A DNA stretch of 64,000 nucleotides from Cryptomeria japonica (Eukaryota > Streptophyta > Pinopsida > Cupressales > Cupressaceae): assembly GCF_030272615.1 (NCBI RefSeq), contig NC_081410.1, positions 192,713,619 to 192,777,618 on the forward strand. Reading direction: 5' to 3'. Both the position numbers and the translations under genes were made by a program. The notes under the pieces were generated by a model. It made no database searches and was not told where the DNA came from. It saw only the letters and a program-made list of their open reading frames with translations. Shown piece after piece: positions 10,621-20,522 of the stretch; position 1 is the first letter of the stretch, and each line of letters opens with the position of its first letter.

Positions 10621-11629
10621 AAAGGATGGGAATATCAATTGTTGGAGTTCTAGGTTGGCTTAAGGACAAGATCATATCTTTCTTCCACTTTTGATAAGAT
10701 TGAAAGAGATAATCGCTTCTTGATGGAAGAGATTGAAATTGTTTAGGGCAAAATAAATCAATAGGAACACCTAGGCTTCTTTTGACTGGTTGCAATAAGA
10801 TATGGTTAATAGTTATGATATCTCCATTGTGGGGAAATTTCAAACTTTTATGGATTATAGAAGCAATAGACTTCATGGAAGATAGCTAAGGGTAGCTCAA
10901 CTTCAAATGACATTGCTCAGAGGAAGAAATGATAAAAAAGTTGACATCCATATGTTTAGTGTGAACCTCAAAATGAAGTGTGATAGAACCAATGGTAGGA
11001 CAAGAGAATCCATCAGATAACTTAACAACCACATCTTTATCATCATAGATGGGTTTATGCAAAATTAAAGTGAAAAGATACTCCTTAGTGATGACATTAA
11101 CTATGTAAGAGGGATCAATAAGCACACCATGACAAGGTATTTCCTAAATCTTCACAAATATATATAGAGGTCCATCAGGTGCTCTAATGGTATCACTAGG
11201 GTAAAATGTGATACATATATCTTTAGCTTTTTCTTGTTTCTCTACCATATTCACCAAATTTTGAACCATGGTAGTCACATCAGAAGGAGAGAAAGAGGTA
11301 TGTTCAGTCTCAATTATGTTAGAGGTATGAGAAGGTAAAGGATCAATAAAAATCTTAAGGTTTTGATTAGGAGTAGCTACTAATTTTTTTTCCTTATCAT
11401 TCACACCTACCACATATATAGTATGATTATCAATCAAATCTTGAATCTTACTTTTAAATGCAAAACATTTCTTAGTATCATCACTAGGTTGATGATGAAA
11501 TTGAAAAAAAGAATTATTATCAAAGTAAGGTGAGGCTTCCTTAGAAAGGTCAATAGGTTTTATTGGAGGAAGTTTGATAACATTTATTTGTAACAACTGA
11601 GACATAATTCTATGTAAAGATTCATTCAA
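10621..11629 (-). pseudogene. Retropepsin region of element B
   Basis: On the minus strand the frame starting at 11629 runs to the element C junction with two in-frame stops and no frameshift. Early residues match the conserved end of Gypsy gag (HHQPSDDTKKCF then KIQDLIDNH). The retropepsin-like part has GVLIDPSYIVNVIT where active enzymes show D-S/T-G, and ends KLSYP where GRPW is usual. It continues KFPHNGDIITINH. The catalytic Asp is kept but the next two residues are Pro-Ser, as in element H (LIDPSCMVN). Either the family uses an unusual site or the protease is inactive. The coding frame resumes at 2625 beyond element C. Confidence 0.75.
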
Positions 11630-11639
11630 AGGAGTAAAT

Positions 11640-13175
11640 TGTCTTTCACTTTAAAAAAATTTAGAAATAAGAGGCACACCTGTTGTAGCATTCACATTGT
11701 TGTTGTTGATACTATCATTGAATTTGATGAATCCTTTGCTTGGTTTGGACTTTGCAAATGGTTGTTGAGCATTGTTACCCTTATCACTCAGAGCCATAGG
11801 AGTGGATTTCTCTAGTTGACTCACAGTTAGTTGAAAATTATGAAGTGTTGCACACAACTGTGGAAAGGAAACAAACTCAAAAAGGAGATTTTTTTCTCTA
11901 ATATCTTTTTGTAAATTAGAAATCAAAATTATTTGAATATCATTATCAGGTACTTGAAAATAAATTTGAGAACACAAATGCTTATATCTACCAATGAAAT
12001 CAGTCACTTTTTCTTTAACACCTTGTTTACAATGCATTAAATCAGTCAAAGTGATCTTAGGACCTATGTTCTTTTGAAGTGATTGAATAAAAGCATTAGC
12101 TAATTGTTGAAAAGAGGTCATAGAATAAGAAGGCAAAGAGCAATATCATTGTAAAGCCTTATCTCTCAATGTTTTAGTAAACAACTTAGCAAGCAATCTT
12201 TGGTCATAAGCAAAGCCAGTGCACAAGGTTTGAAATGTCTTGACATGTGATAAAGGATCACCTTTTCCATTATAGAGTTCCAATTAAGGGAATTCAACAT
12301 GTTTAGGAGGGAAAAATCTAACAATATCAAAATATAGTGGGCTCACAACATCAAATGTGGGCACACTAAACTTGGATTGACTCATAGAAGCAATTTTTTG
12401 TTACAATCATGACATAGTTTCAGAAAGGTTATTAATAGTTGCTTTGGTTGAAGAATACATGTTAGACATGTTTGACTGAGAAGGTGGTGTGATGTTGTTG
12501 AAAGAAGGAATTGATTGAGAATAAGGTGGAGGAACACTATGGTAAGTAGGCATATGATATGATTGAGTAGGAAATGGGACACTAAAAGGAGGAATAGAAT
12601 GATTAGATGAATTGCCCCCTTGCGTCACATTTATTGGGTGAGAGACAAAAGGAATACTTATTGAAGGCATAGGTAAGGATGAAGGATTTGATTGAAGAAT
12701 AGGGATTTCCCCCATGACTAATGGTTGTAGGTATGACATTTTGAGTTGATGTAGCCATAATGTTTGAAGTGAAAGTAGGAATGCTAGCCATTAGAGTGGT
12801 CAAAGGAATAGAATGATTGATTTGTGTAGAAGGTTGAAAATAACCTAAGTTTTCATCACAACTCTTTATAGGCATGACATTAGAATCAACAATATGAGCA
12901 ATGACATGCAATATACCAATTTCATTCTTATCACTTTAAATCATGCGCTTTAGTCCTTCAATTAATGGAAGAGCTTCACTATTAGGGTATTCTTGTGACA
13001 TCCATTGTTGAAAGTTGTCAAATGGATTATCCAAATTTGAAAGTAGATCTATGGAAACTCTAGGCAAAGCTTCTTCTTCATTATTAGAATCATCAATTGG
13101 GTAAATAGAGATGTTATTAGGATGGGAAGAATTAGTGTTATCCTAATTGAAAAAGTCACTCAAATTATGCTCCAT
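11640..13175 (-). pseudogene. Gag of element B
   Basis: Begins at the ATG at 13175 (MEHNLSDFFN), the same start as the plus-strand copy at 50929. It has a stop at 13146 and several later breaks. The N-terminal half is low in complexity and rich in Ser, Pro, Asn and Thr. The C-terminal half carries the Retrotrans_gag-type capsid core, with segments such as FQQLANAFIQSLQKN, GVKEKVTDFIGRYKHL and a Lys/Gln-rich end. No CCHC zinc knuckle was seen. It would form the particle shell and package RNA. The frame passes on to the protease region at about 11629. Confidence 0.8.
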
Positions 13176-14378
13176 CTCCTTGGTAATTAAACCTTGGGAA
13201 GCCTTAATTCTGATGCTTCATCTAATGGGGATAGTGTAGATAGGACTAATAGTGGTTAAACTCATACACTAGGGGGAATTTTTTAATTTGAATTTGAATT
13301 GTGGAAACAAAGTGCAAAATTCAAGAGAATTATGATTATACAATTTTAACTTTGTTAAAAGGAGAAATGACACAATTTCCAAAATAAATTTAGAAATTGA
13401 GATTTTAAAATCAGGGCTAATGGAATACCACTCAATTTCAAAATTAAATCTGTCAAAATTTGAGTTTTTAAAATCAGGGTAGATTATTATTAACCACTTA
13501 ATTTCAAATTTTTCCTTGAAAGATGTGATATTGAAATTGGGAAATACTTTTGATTTTAGAGGGATGAAAATTTGAGAAAATCTTCCAATTTTGTGGATTT
13601 AAGCAACTAAATACACTCATAACAGTCTCCCAAAATTTCAGGACAAAAGTCAGGGACCCTGTTGAAAGTGCATATGGTCCTCCCAACTTTTTCAGAAATT
13701 TTTCAGGGATGAAAGTTACGATGATTTTAAAGTGAACCCCCCAAAATTGGTTGATTTTACGAAGTTTAGATAGGCGAAATTGAGGTTTGAATGTGAAAAT
13801 AGGACCCTATTAGGGTTTTGAAAAATATAAGAAATTCAATTGCAAATTTGAAAAAGGTCAAACCTAATGGATAAGGCCACCTTAAATAATGTTTAGAAAA
13901 CTAAAATTGATTGAAATTTGCATAAAATCCAATTAATTTTGAAAATTAGGGTTTTAAGACCTAACCACTTAATTTTAAAATTTTGAATTTTGAAAAGGCA
14001 GGGAAATTGAAGATTTGAATTTTAGGCAAGAAGACACATCTGAAAATAGTCCTAAATCTAAAAATTAAATGTGTATTCAATATTTGCACAAGTTCAAGTT
14101 GATTTTTTGAAAATTAGGGTTTTGACAACTAACCACTTAATTTTGTAAGTTTGATTTTCAATTTGAACAAGACAATGATGAAATTGAATTTTACAAGCAA
14201 ATAAATTTTCAGATCTAAAACAATAGATAGCAATTTTTGCAAAACACAAGTTTAATTCCAATTTTTGAAAACTAGGGTTTTGATTGAATTAACCACTAAG
14301 TTTTATAAATTTGCAAGAAAACTAAACTTGTAAATGAAAAATATGCAATGATTTGTAATGTCAAGCATGTAAGATGTT
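13176..14378 (-). other. AT-rich leader of element B with repeated hairpin motif
   Basis: No ORF of note. On the sense strand the motif AAAATTAAGTGGTTA, then 6-20 bases, then CCCTAATTTT occurs about five times (near 14270-14310, 14105-14145, 13940-13980, 13465-13505 and 13405-13440). The arms AAAATTA and TAATTTT are complementary, and GGTT pairs with AACC, so each unit can form a small stem-loop. Another pair of arms, GGGACC and GGTCC, lies at about 13650-13680. Confidence 0.6.
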
Positions 14379-14388
14379 GGGTTCACCA
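14379..14388 (-). promoter_or_regulatory. Putative primer-binding site of element B
   Basis: TGGTGAACCC on the minus strand, three bases after the 5' LTR. The same site follows the LTRs of element H (49780-49789) and, shortened, of element A. I could not assign the tRNA. Confidence 0.55.
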
Positions 14389-14391
14389 AAA

Positions 14392-15610
14392 TGTAATGGT
14401 GTGAAAAAGGGTGACAGAGAAGTCACGAGGAAAGCTTTTCTCTCCTCAAGAGGAGTGAAAGTTTCACAAAATATTCTCCTCAAACTCTCACATGTGTTAC
14501 ATTTAAAAGAGGGGAGAATTCACTAGATCCAATTTCAATAGAAAGAGATTGAATGCTCAATGAATTGACAATGAATTTAAAAAGTGAAAGTAACCCCTTT
14601 TCTAGAATGGATAGATTGAATTATGTGATTTAAGACTAAGTGTAAATGTGACAAAGAAATGATTATAACTTCTAGTAGAAATGTGGGATGAAGTTTTGCA
14701 CCTAGAATTAGTAGTAAAATGTGGAGACGAAGCTCCCTTGAAAATTTGGGTGAAAGTTGTCAAGACCGTGTTGAAAACGCACACGGTCCTCCAAAAAATA
14801 TGTGTGCCAGAAGGGTTTCCGTCTTTGAAAATAAAGTCCAAATCTACAAATATAGCTACGTACCTGCAACCTACACATAGAAAAGAGAGGAAATGTTGTT
14901 GGGTTTGACGATTTGCCTTCAAGTCAAACCCCAGTTTTGGAATTAACCAAATGATGAAAAGTACTTGCAAGTAAATCAAAGTAAATGACTAAAGTAGAAT
15001 TCACCTCAAGAGAGGGTACAATTGAAATGTTGATAGAGTTGTTTGAAAGGATATGTAGAATTAAATGTCAAGAGAGATATCCACTTAAATGGTTGAATCC
15101 TTGACTTGAATACAATAACTAGCCTTGAAATGATACTTGAGATTCTCAATGCTTGAAAGGATACTTGGATGCTTGAATGCCTAAATGCTTAAGTGCTTGA
15201 CTGATGATAATGCTTGTTCACCTTACTTTTTCTTATGCAAATAGGAAGGGAAAATGTGTCTTATATATTCGTCGATTAGGGTTAATTGACCAATTTTTTG
15301 TTATAGGCCAACATAGGGAACCTGCTTCCAAAATACAAAGCCCGTGTAAATTTTGAATGGAGGTGACCCAAAATAGGGCAAGGACAGGGGTTCCACACCC
15401 CTATCCTAGGGGGGATAGGGGAACCACACCCATGTCCTGCCCTAATTCAGGACAAGAAGTAGCAAAAGGGAGTGCGAGGTGTGAGGAAATGCAAGCTTCG
15501 GGTAGTTTGAGCATGTCTCGAGTCTCCAATTAGGCTTGGGGATTTGTTTTTCCAATGTGAAGACCCAAATATGGTTAAAAATTGTAAGGTCACAATTTTA
15601 TGATGCTACA
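14392..15610 (-). repeat. 5' LTR of element B
   Basis: 1219 bp, TGTAGCATCA...CACCATTACA on the minus strand. It has a TATATAAG box (complement at 15260-15267). It has a strong C/G-rich palindrome, CCCCTATCC/GGATAGGGG at 15398-15406 and 15413-15421, nested in longer imperfect arms. A perfect 8-bp hairpin lies at 14764-14788. It matches the 3' LTR at 233-1414. Confidence 0.9.
14764..14788 (-). other. Conserved LTR hairpin
   Basis: Arms GACCGTGT and ACACGGTC flank a 9-base loop. The element H 3' LTR has the same hairpin with both arms changed to GACCATGT and ACATGGTC (61415-61439). Copies in the other LTRs are weaker. Confidence 0.6.
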
Positions 15611-15615
15611 GTGTT

Positions 15616-16568
15616 CTAGCAAACAATTTAGCCAACAATCTTTGGTCATGAGCAAATCCACTACATAAAGTTTGAAATATTTTCACATGAGTCAAGGGAT
15701 CATCTTTTCTATTATAAAGCTCAATTTAGGTATTTCTACATGTTTAGGAGGGACAACTTAGACAATTTCATTGGATAAGGGCTTGCTACATCAAATGTGG
15801 GCACATTATACTTAGATTGAGTCATAGAGGCCATTTGTTGTTGTAAGGTAGACATTGTTTGAGCTAGATTATTGATGGTAGCTTTGATAGAAGGATTAAA
15901 ATTGGACATGTTAGATTGAGAAGGAGGTGTAACATTTTTGAATGAAGGAAGGGGTTGAAAATAAGGAGGGATATTGTTATAGGAAGGTGGGGGTTGAGAA
16001 TAAGGAAGTGGAACACTATGATAGGTAGGTATGGGAGATGATTAGGTAACAAATGGAAGACTCATAGTAGGAGGAATGAAATAATTATTCTTATAGGAGC
16101 TACTCCCTTGAATAACATTTGTAGGTATGACATTTTGTGTAGAGGTAGCCATGATGTTTGATTTAAAGGTGGTAACACTAGCCATAGGAGTATTCAAGGG
16201 GATGGAATGATTAACCTGACTAGGAGGTTGTGTATAACCTAGGGCTTCAACACAACTCTTCATAGACATAATATTATAATCAACAATATGAGAAATACCA
16301 TGCAAGATATCAACACCAATTTTATCACTTTTAGCCATTCTTTTTAATCCTTCAATCAATGGTAGAGCCTCACTTTCCAAGTATTCTTGACTCATCTATT
16401 ATTGGAGATTTTGAAATTGGTTGTCAATTTTTGCCAATGGGTCAATGAAAAACCTAGTTAGTGGTTCATCCACATCATGATAATTATATAGAGGATAAAC
16501 AAGGACATTTGTAGGATTGGAAGAACCACCAACATCCTCATGAAATAAGTTACCAAATAAGGCTCCAT
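15616..16568 (-). pseudogene. Gag of element A, proximal part
   Basis: Minus strand, from the ATG at 16568 (MEPYLVTYF) to the element B insertion. The first 60 codons change frame, and there are stops near 16395. The open stretch from there (SQEYLESEALPLIEGLKRM) aligns with the gags of elements B and H. It contains the same Ser/Pro/Asn-rich block and the stretch MATSTQNVIPT. The capsid part begins before the break and continues at 227-1. The family is close to B and H, but the LTR and leader sequences are clearly diverged. Confidence 0.78.
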
Positions 16569-18554
16569 CTCCTCAATAATTAAACCTTGGGAAGCCTTAA
16601 TTCTACAACTTCTTCTCATGGGGATATTATAGGTTGGAATAATAGTATTAAAACTCATGCACTGAGGGAGGTAAATTGGAAATTTGAAATTTGAATGTCT
16701 AACTTGCAAAATAATTGAATAATGCAAAATTATAGAATATAAATGATTATTCAATTCAATAAACAAACTAATTGTAACAATAAAGAATAATGATACAAAT
16801 CCTTAGGAAATTTAGATTTAAAATTAGGGCCTTCCGAAAATAACCTCTTAATTTAAATTTAGAATTACCCAAAAGAGATATAAATTTAAAATTAGGGCCC
16901 TGTGAAAATAACCGCTTAATTTTAAAATTTAAAATTGTTCAATTGTCCACAAGAAATTTAAATTTAAAATTAGGGCCTTGTAAAAAGAGCCTCTTAATTT
17001 TAAATTTTAAAATTGTTGATAAAATATTTAAATTTAAAATTAGGGCCTTGTGAAAATAACCTCTTATTTTTAAAATATAAAATTTTTGAAAAGATATTTA
17101 AATTAAAATTAGGGCCTTGTTAAAAAAACCTCTTAATTTTAAAATTTAAATTTAAAATCTAATGTTGAATTTTAGGACCTAAAAGATTCAATTTAAATCT
17201 AAAAATCAAGCCACTAAGGGAGGGAAATTGGAAATTTGAATTTTGGAATTTGAAATTTGAATGTCTAACTTATAAAATAATTGAATAATACAAAATTATA
17301 GAATTTAAATGATTATTCAATTAAATAAACAAATTAATTGAAAGAAAAAAGAACAATGATGCAAATCCTTAGGAAATTTAGATTTAAAATTAGGGCCTTG
17401 CAAAAATAACCTCTTAATTTAAATTTAGAATTGCCCAAAATAGATTTAAATTTAAAATTAGGGCCCTCTGAAAATGACCTCTTAATTTTAAAATTTAAAA
17501 TTGTTCAATTCTCCACAAGAAATTTAAATTTAAAATTAGGGCCTTGTAAAAAGAACCTCTTAATTTTAAAATTTATAATTGTTGGAAAAAGATTTAAATT
17601 TAAAATTAGGGCCTTGTGAAAATAACCTCTTAATTTTAAAATATAAAATTGTTGAAAAGAGAATTAAATTTAAAATTAGGGCCTTGTGAAAATAACCTCT
17701 TAATTTTAAAATTTAAATTTAAATTTAAAATGTAATGTTGAATTTTAGGAATTGAAAGAATCAATTTAAATGTAAAAATCAGGGCTCTTTTAATTAACCA
17801 CTTAATTTTTAAATTTAAATTTCAAATTGTTCACAAGAATTTTAAATTTAAAAATTAGGGTCTCATAGAAAGAACCTCTTGCATTTAAAATTTAAATTTA
17901 AAATTAGATCTAAGATTAAAATTGAAAAATTGAAAAAATGGGAAATGCACAAGGTCAATTTAAATTAAAAAATTAGGGTATTTTTAATTAACCACTTAAT
18001 TTGAAATTTGATCCAAGATTGCAATTTTGAATTGGAATTGAAATCAGCAGCCAAATTTGAAGTGTGAAATTCAAAATTTAAACAACCCACAAGCTTAATT
18101 TTTAAATTAAAAATTAGGGTTTTTGATATCAACCACTTATTTAAAAAACAATTAAATTGAAAACTTGCAAGTGAAAATTTGAAATTTGAAATTGAAACAA
18201 GAAACTCAAATTTAAAATAATTAATTCAAAATTTAGACAATCCACAAGTTCAATTTTGAATTTAAAAATTAGGGTTTTGGAATATAACCACGTAATTTTT
18301 AAAACTTTATTGAAAATTGAACATGTAAATGAAAAATTGAATTGTAAAATTGACAAGTACTCAGATTTGAAATAATTAATCCAATTTAAACAAATCACAA
18401 GCTCAAATTTGAATTTAAAAATTAGGTTTTTATTGAAATTAACTCTAATTTTTTAAATTGCAAGGAAATGAAAATTGTAAATGAAAATTTGATTTTTAAA
18501 TTGCATACACTCAGATATGAAAATGAAAATTGGAAGTAAGAATAGGTTATGTTA
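16569..18554 (-). repeat. Leader of element A: tandem duplication and hairpin-motif array
   Basis: Non-coding and strongly AT-rich. A unit of about 555 bp (16660-17214) is repeated directly at about 17215-17785; both copies contain GAATGTCTAACTT and CCTTAGGAAATTTAG. Inside and beyond them the sequence AAATTAGGGCC...ACCTCTTAATTT (plus-strand reading) recurs every 65-80 bases, about 16 times in all, changing to AAATTAGGGTTTT...ACCACTTAATTT towards 18300. The sense-strand form is the same hairpin-like motif seen in the leaders of B and H, here amplified. Confidence 0.7.
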
Positions 18555-18563
18555 GGTTCACCA
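18555..18563 (-). promoter_or_regulatory. Putative primer-binding site of element A
   Basis: TGGTGAACC on the minus strand just inside the LTR end, matching the site of B and H. Confidence 0.5.
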
Positions 18564-18566
18564 AAA

Positions 18567-19712
18567 TGTAAAGTGAAACATTGATTTAGGGTCTCAACTC
18601 CAAGAACGTGGATGAAAACTACTAAATATTTTCACTTAGGACTTTACATTCAAGAGAGAGAAGGGAATCCACTAGATTTAGTAAAAAATTAGATAAGGAC
18701 AGAATACTAAATGGATTAAACTAATTTGTGGGGGTTTTCCTCTCTTTTGTAAGTTGAAATGTTGATTTAAGGTAAAATGCTAAACAAAGAAGGAAAATAT
18801 GCGAAAATAGTGAGCTAAAGATATAGGATTTTCATGTGTACCTAGATCTAAGTAGTATAAGTTGAGTCATATCTGATCCTTGAAAAAGATCCTGAAAAGT
18901 TAGGACCGTGATTCTTGTCACCATGGTCCTCCTACTTTTTTGCACACCAAAAAGGGTTGATTTGTCTCTCCAAAATAAAGCTTATTTTGAAGATCGCAAC
19001 TTTGTACCTATTTCTTGCACACTAAAAGAAGGGGAAATGGGTTGAAAATAGGGGCTTTCCTTAGGTCAAACTCTTGTTTTGGAATTAACCATGAAATTGA
19101 AATGATTATAATGAAAGATTCTCCTTTTGAGGGAGATGTTGAATTAAGACTGAAAATTGAATGATGATACCTCCTTGTGAAGTTTTGCTTGCCTCGACAT
19201 AGAATTAGGGTTTCATGAAATAAGATGTATATTTCCACTTCAATGCATCTTGAATTCAATGCTATTCTAAGGCTTGAAGAAAGACTTGAAATGCTCAATT
19301 TATCTTGAATTCTTGATGTCATGTATGCTTGAATTCATTCTTGGATGTAATGGATGTTCAAATGAGAGGGGAAATCCTCTTTATATACTTTCCCATTGAT
19401 AAAATTGATTAATATTCTTAAATGAGCCAACATGAAGAGGTGGGATCTCACTCAAATTTGAATTCAAAAAATGGGTTTAAGGGGGACCATCGTGAGGTGC
19501 CATGGTCCTATTGAGGACTAGGGCACCATGCCTTGGTCCTGCCTAATTTTGGGGTAAGGATCAAGTGCTAAATGAATGCAAAATGTCAAAAAAAGTGCAA
19601 TTTGTAAGGGGCATGAGCATAATCAAGTCTCAGGCAAGCCAAGGGGCACAAACACTAAGGTAGGGACCCAATGCAGTCAAAATTACAAAGGGGTGCAATT
19701 TTAGCATGCTAT
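18567..19712 (-). repeat. 5' LTR of element A
   Basis: About 1146 bp on the minus strand, starting TATAGCATGCTAAAATTGC (second base probably mutated from G) and ending TTTACA. Its layout matches the LTRs of B and H: same start, a TATATAAAG box (complement at 19379-19387), the GACCGTG...CATGGTC stem near 18903 and the same primer site. The sequence is clearly diverged. Its 3' partner is outside the window, so no duplication can be checked. Confidence 0.75.
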
Positions 19713-20522
19713 AGTGGTCAACATAATTTGAAGGTCGAGTAAACATTCGAACCCTAAAGAGTAGTTTTTTTCTGTAGATTTGATAGATAAAAGTCTAAAG
19801 AAAGAAACATTATACATAAAACCTATTCACCATGATGGAAGCTTCAAGAGATGTTGGAGGATTACAGAAAATCACCAATTGATGATTGACTTATACCTCT
19901 CCCTAAGGGGTTAGGTATGATTTCATGTTGTTCTCATATTTCTTCAATTAAGCTTCAGATCTAAATTTCATCATTTCAAGTTATGTGATTTATGCATTCT
20001 TGAGTTAGTTTACAATTTACATTCAATCATATCATTTATGGTATTTATTTAACACACTTGAGTAGGTCCTAGTTTAAATTTATACATTTTAGCTCATAGA
20101 AACCTTAGACACACTTAAGATTCAAGAATATACACATCATTCCAAATTAATCATTGGCTATTTAAGGAGGTCAAAATCATAAAACAAGGGGTTGACTAAG
20201 GCAAACCCCTATATAGACACAACCACACCTTTTTTCTATTTTTCAAATTTGAATACAACTTCTAGACTAGGATTGAAGATCAAAAAACACTCAAGATCTA
20301 GAGATAGGATTCTCCTTCGAATCTCATCAAAAATCCATTGGAAAAGGGCATTTATTTGGATGAGGGAATTTCTTGAACAAAGCCATTTGGGTGTCATTGT
20401 CCCTATAGATGTAACAAAATTTTATAGAGAACTAGTGGAGTATTTCGAATACCCAAATCCAAATTATTATTTACAAATTCACCAATTAGATACAGATTCC
20501 TAATTGAAATTGTCCACTCGGT
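19713..20522 (+). other. Remnant between elements A and D with a short ORF
   Basis: About 800 bp of unassigned sequence. An open frame at 20192-20503 (plus, 103 residues) contains EFLEQSHLGVIVPIDVTKFY and ends just before the LTR of element D. It resembles the V-x-FY pattern of plant transposon-associated proteins, but the match is too short to name. It may be part of an older element into which A or D inserted. Confidence 0.3.

Larger units (their letters stand above)
233..15610 (-). mobile_element. Element B: non-autonomous gag-protease LTR retrotransposon
   Basis: Full-span LTR element on the minus strand, starting TGTAGCATCA at 15610 and ending ATTACA at 233. It is flanked by a perfect 5-bp duplication, GTGTT, at 228-232 and 15611-15615, inside the gag of element A. 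Order on its own strand: 5' LTR, primer site, AT-rich leader, gag, protease, proline-rich tail, 3' UTR, 3' LTR. Removing the nested element C (2626-10620) leaves an internal region of about 5 kb with no reverse transcriptase, RNase H or integrase. Element H at 44701-61811 has the same layout and also lacks pol, so the loss looks like a family trait. Mobilisation would need enzymes supplied by another element. Confidence 0.88.

Noticed and set aside
16569-18554. The repeat array as a CRISPR or a centromeric satellite
   Set aside because: Units vary in length and sequence, spacers are not unique, and the array sits exactly in the leader of an LTR element.
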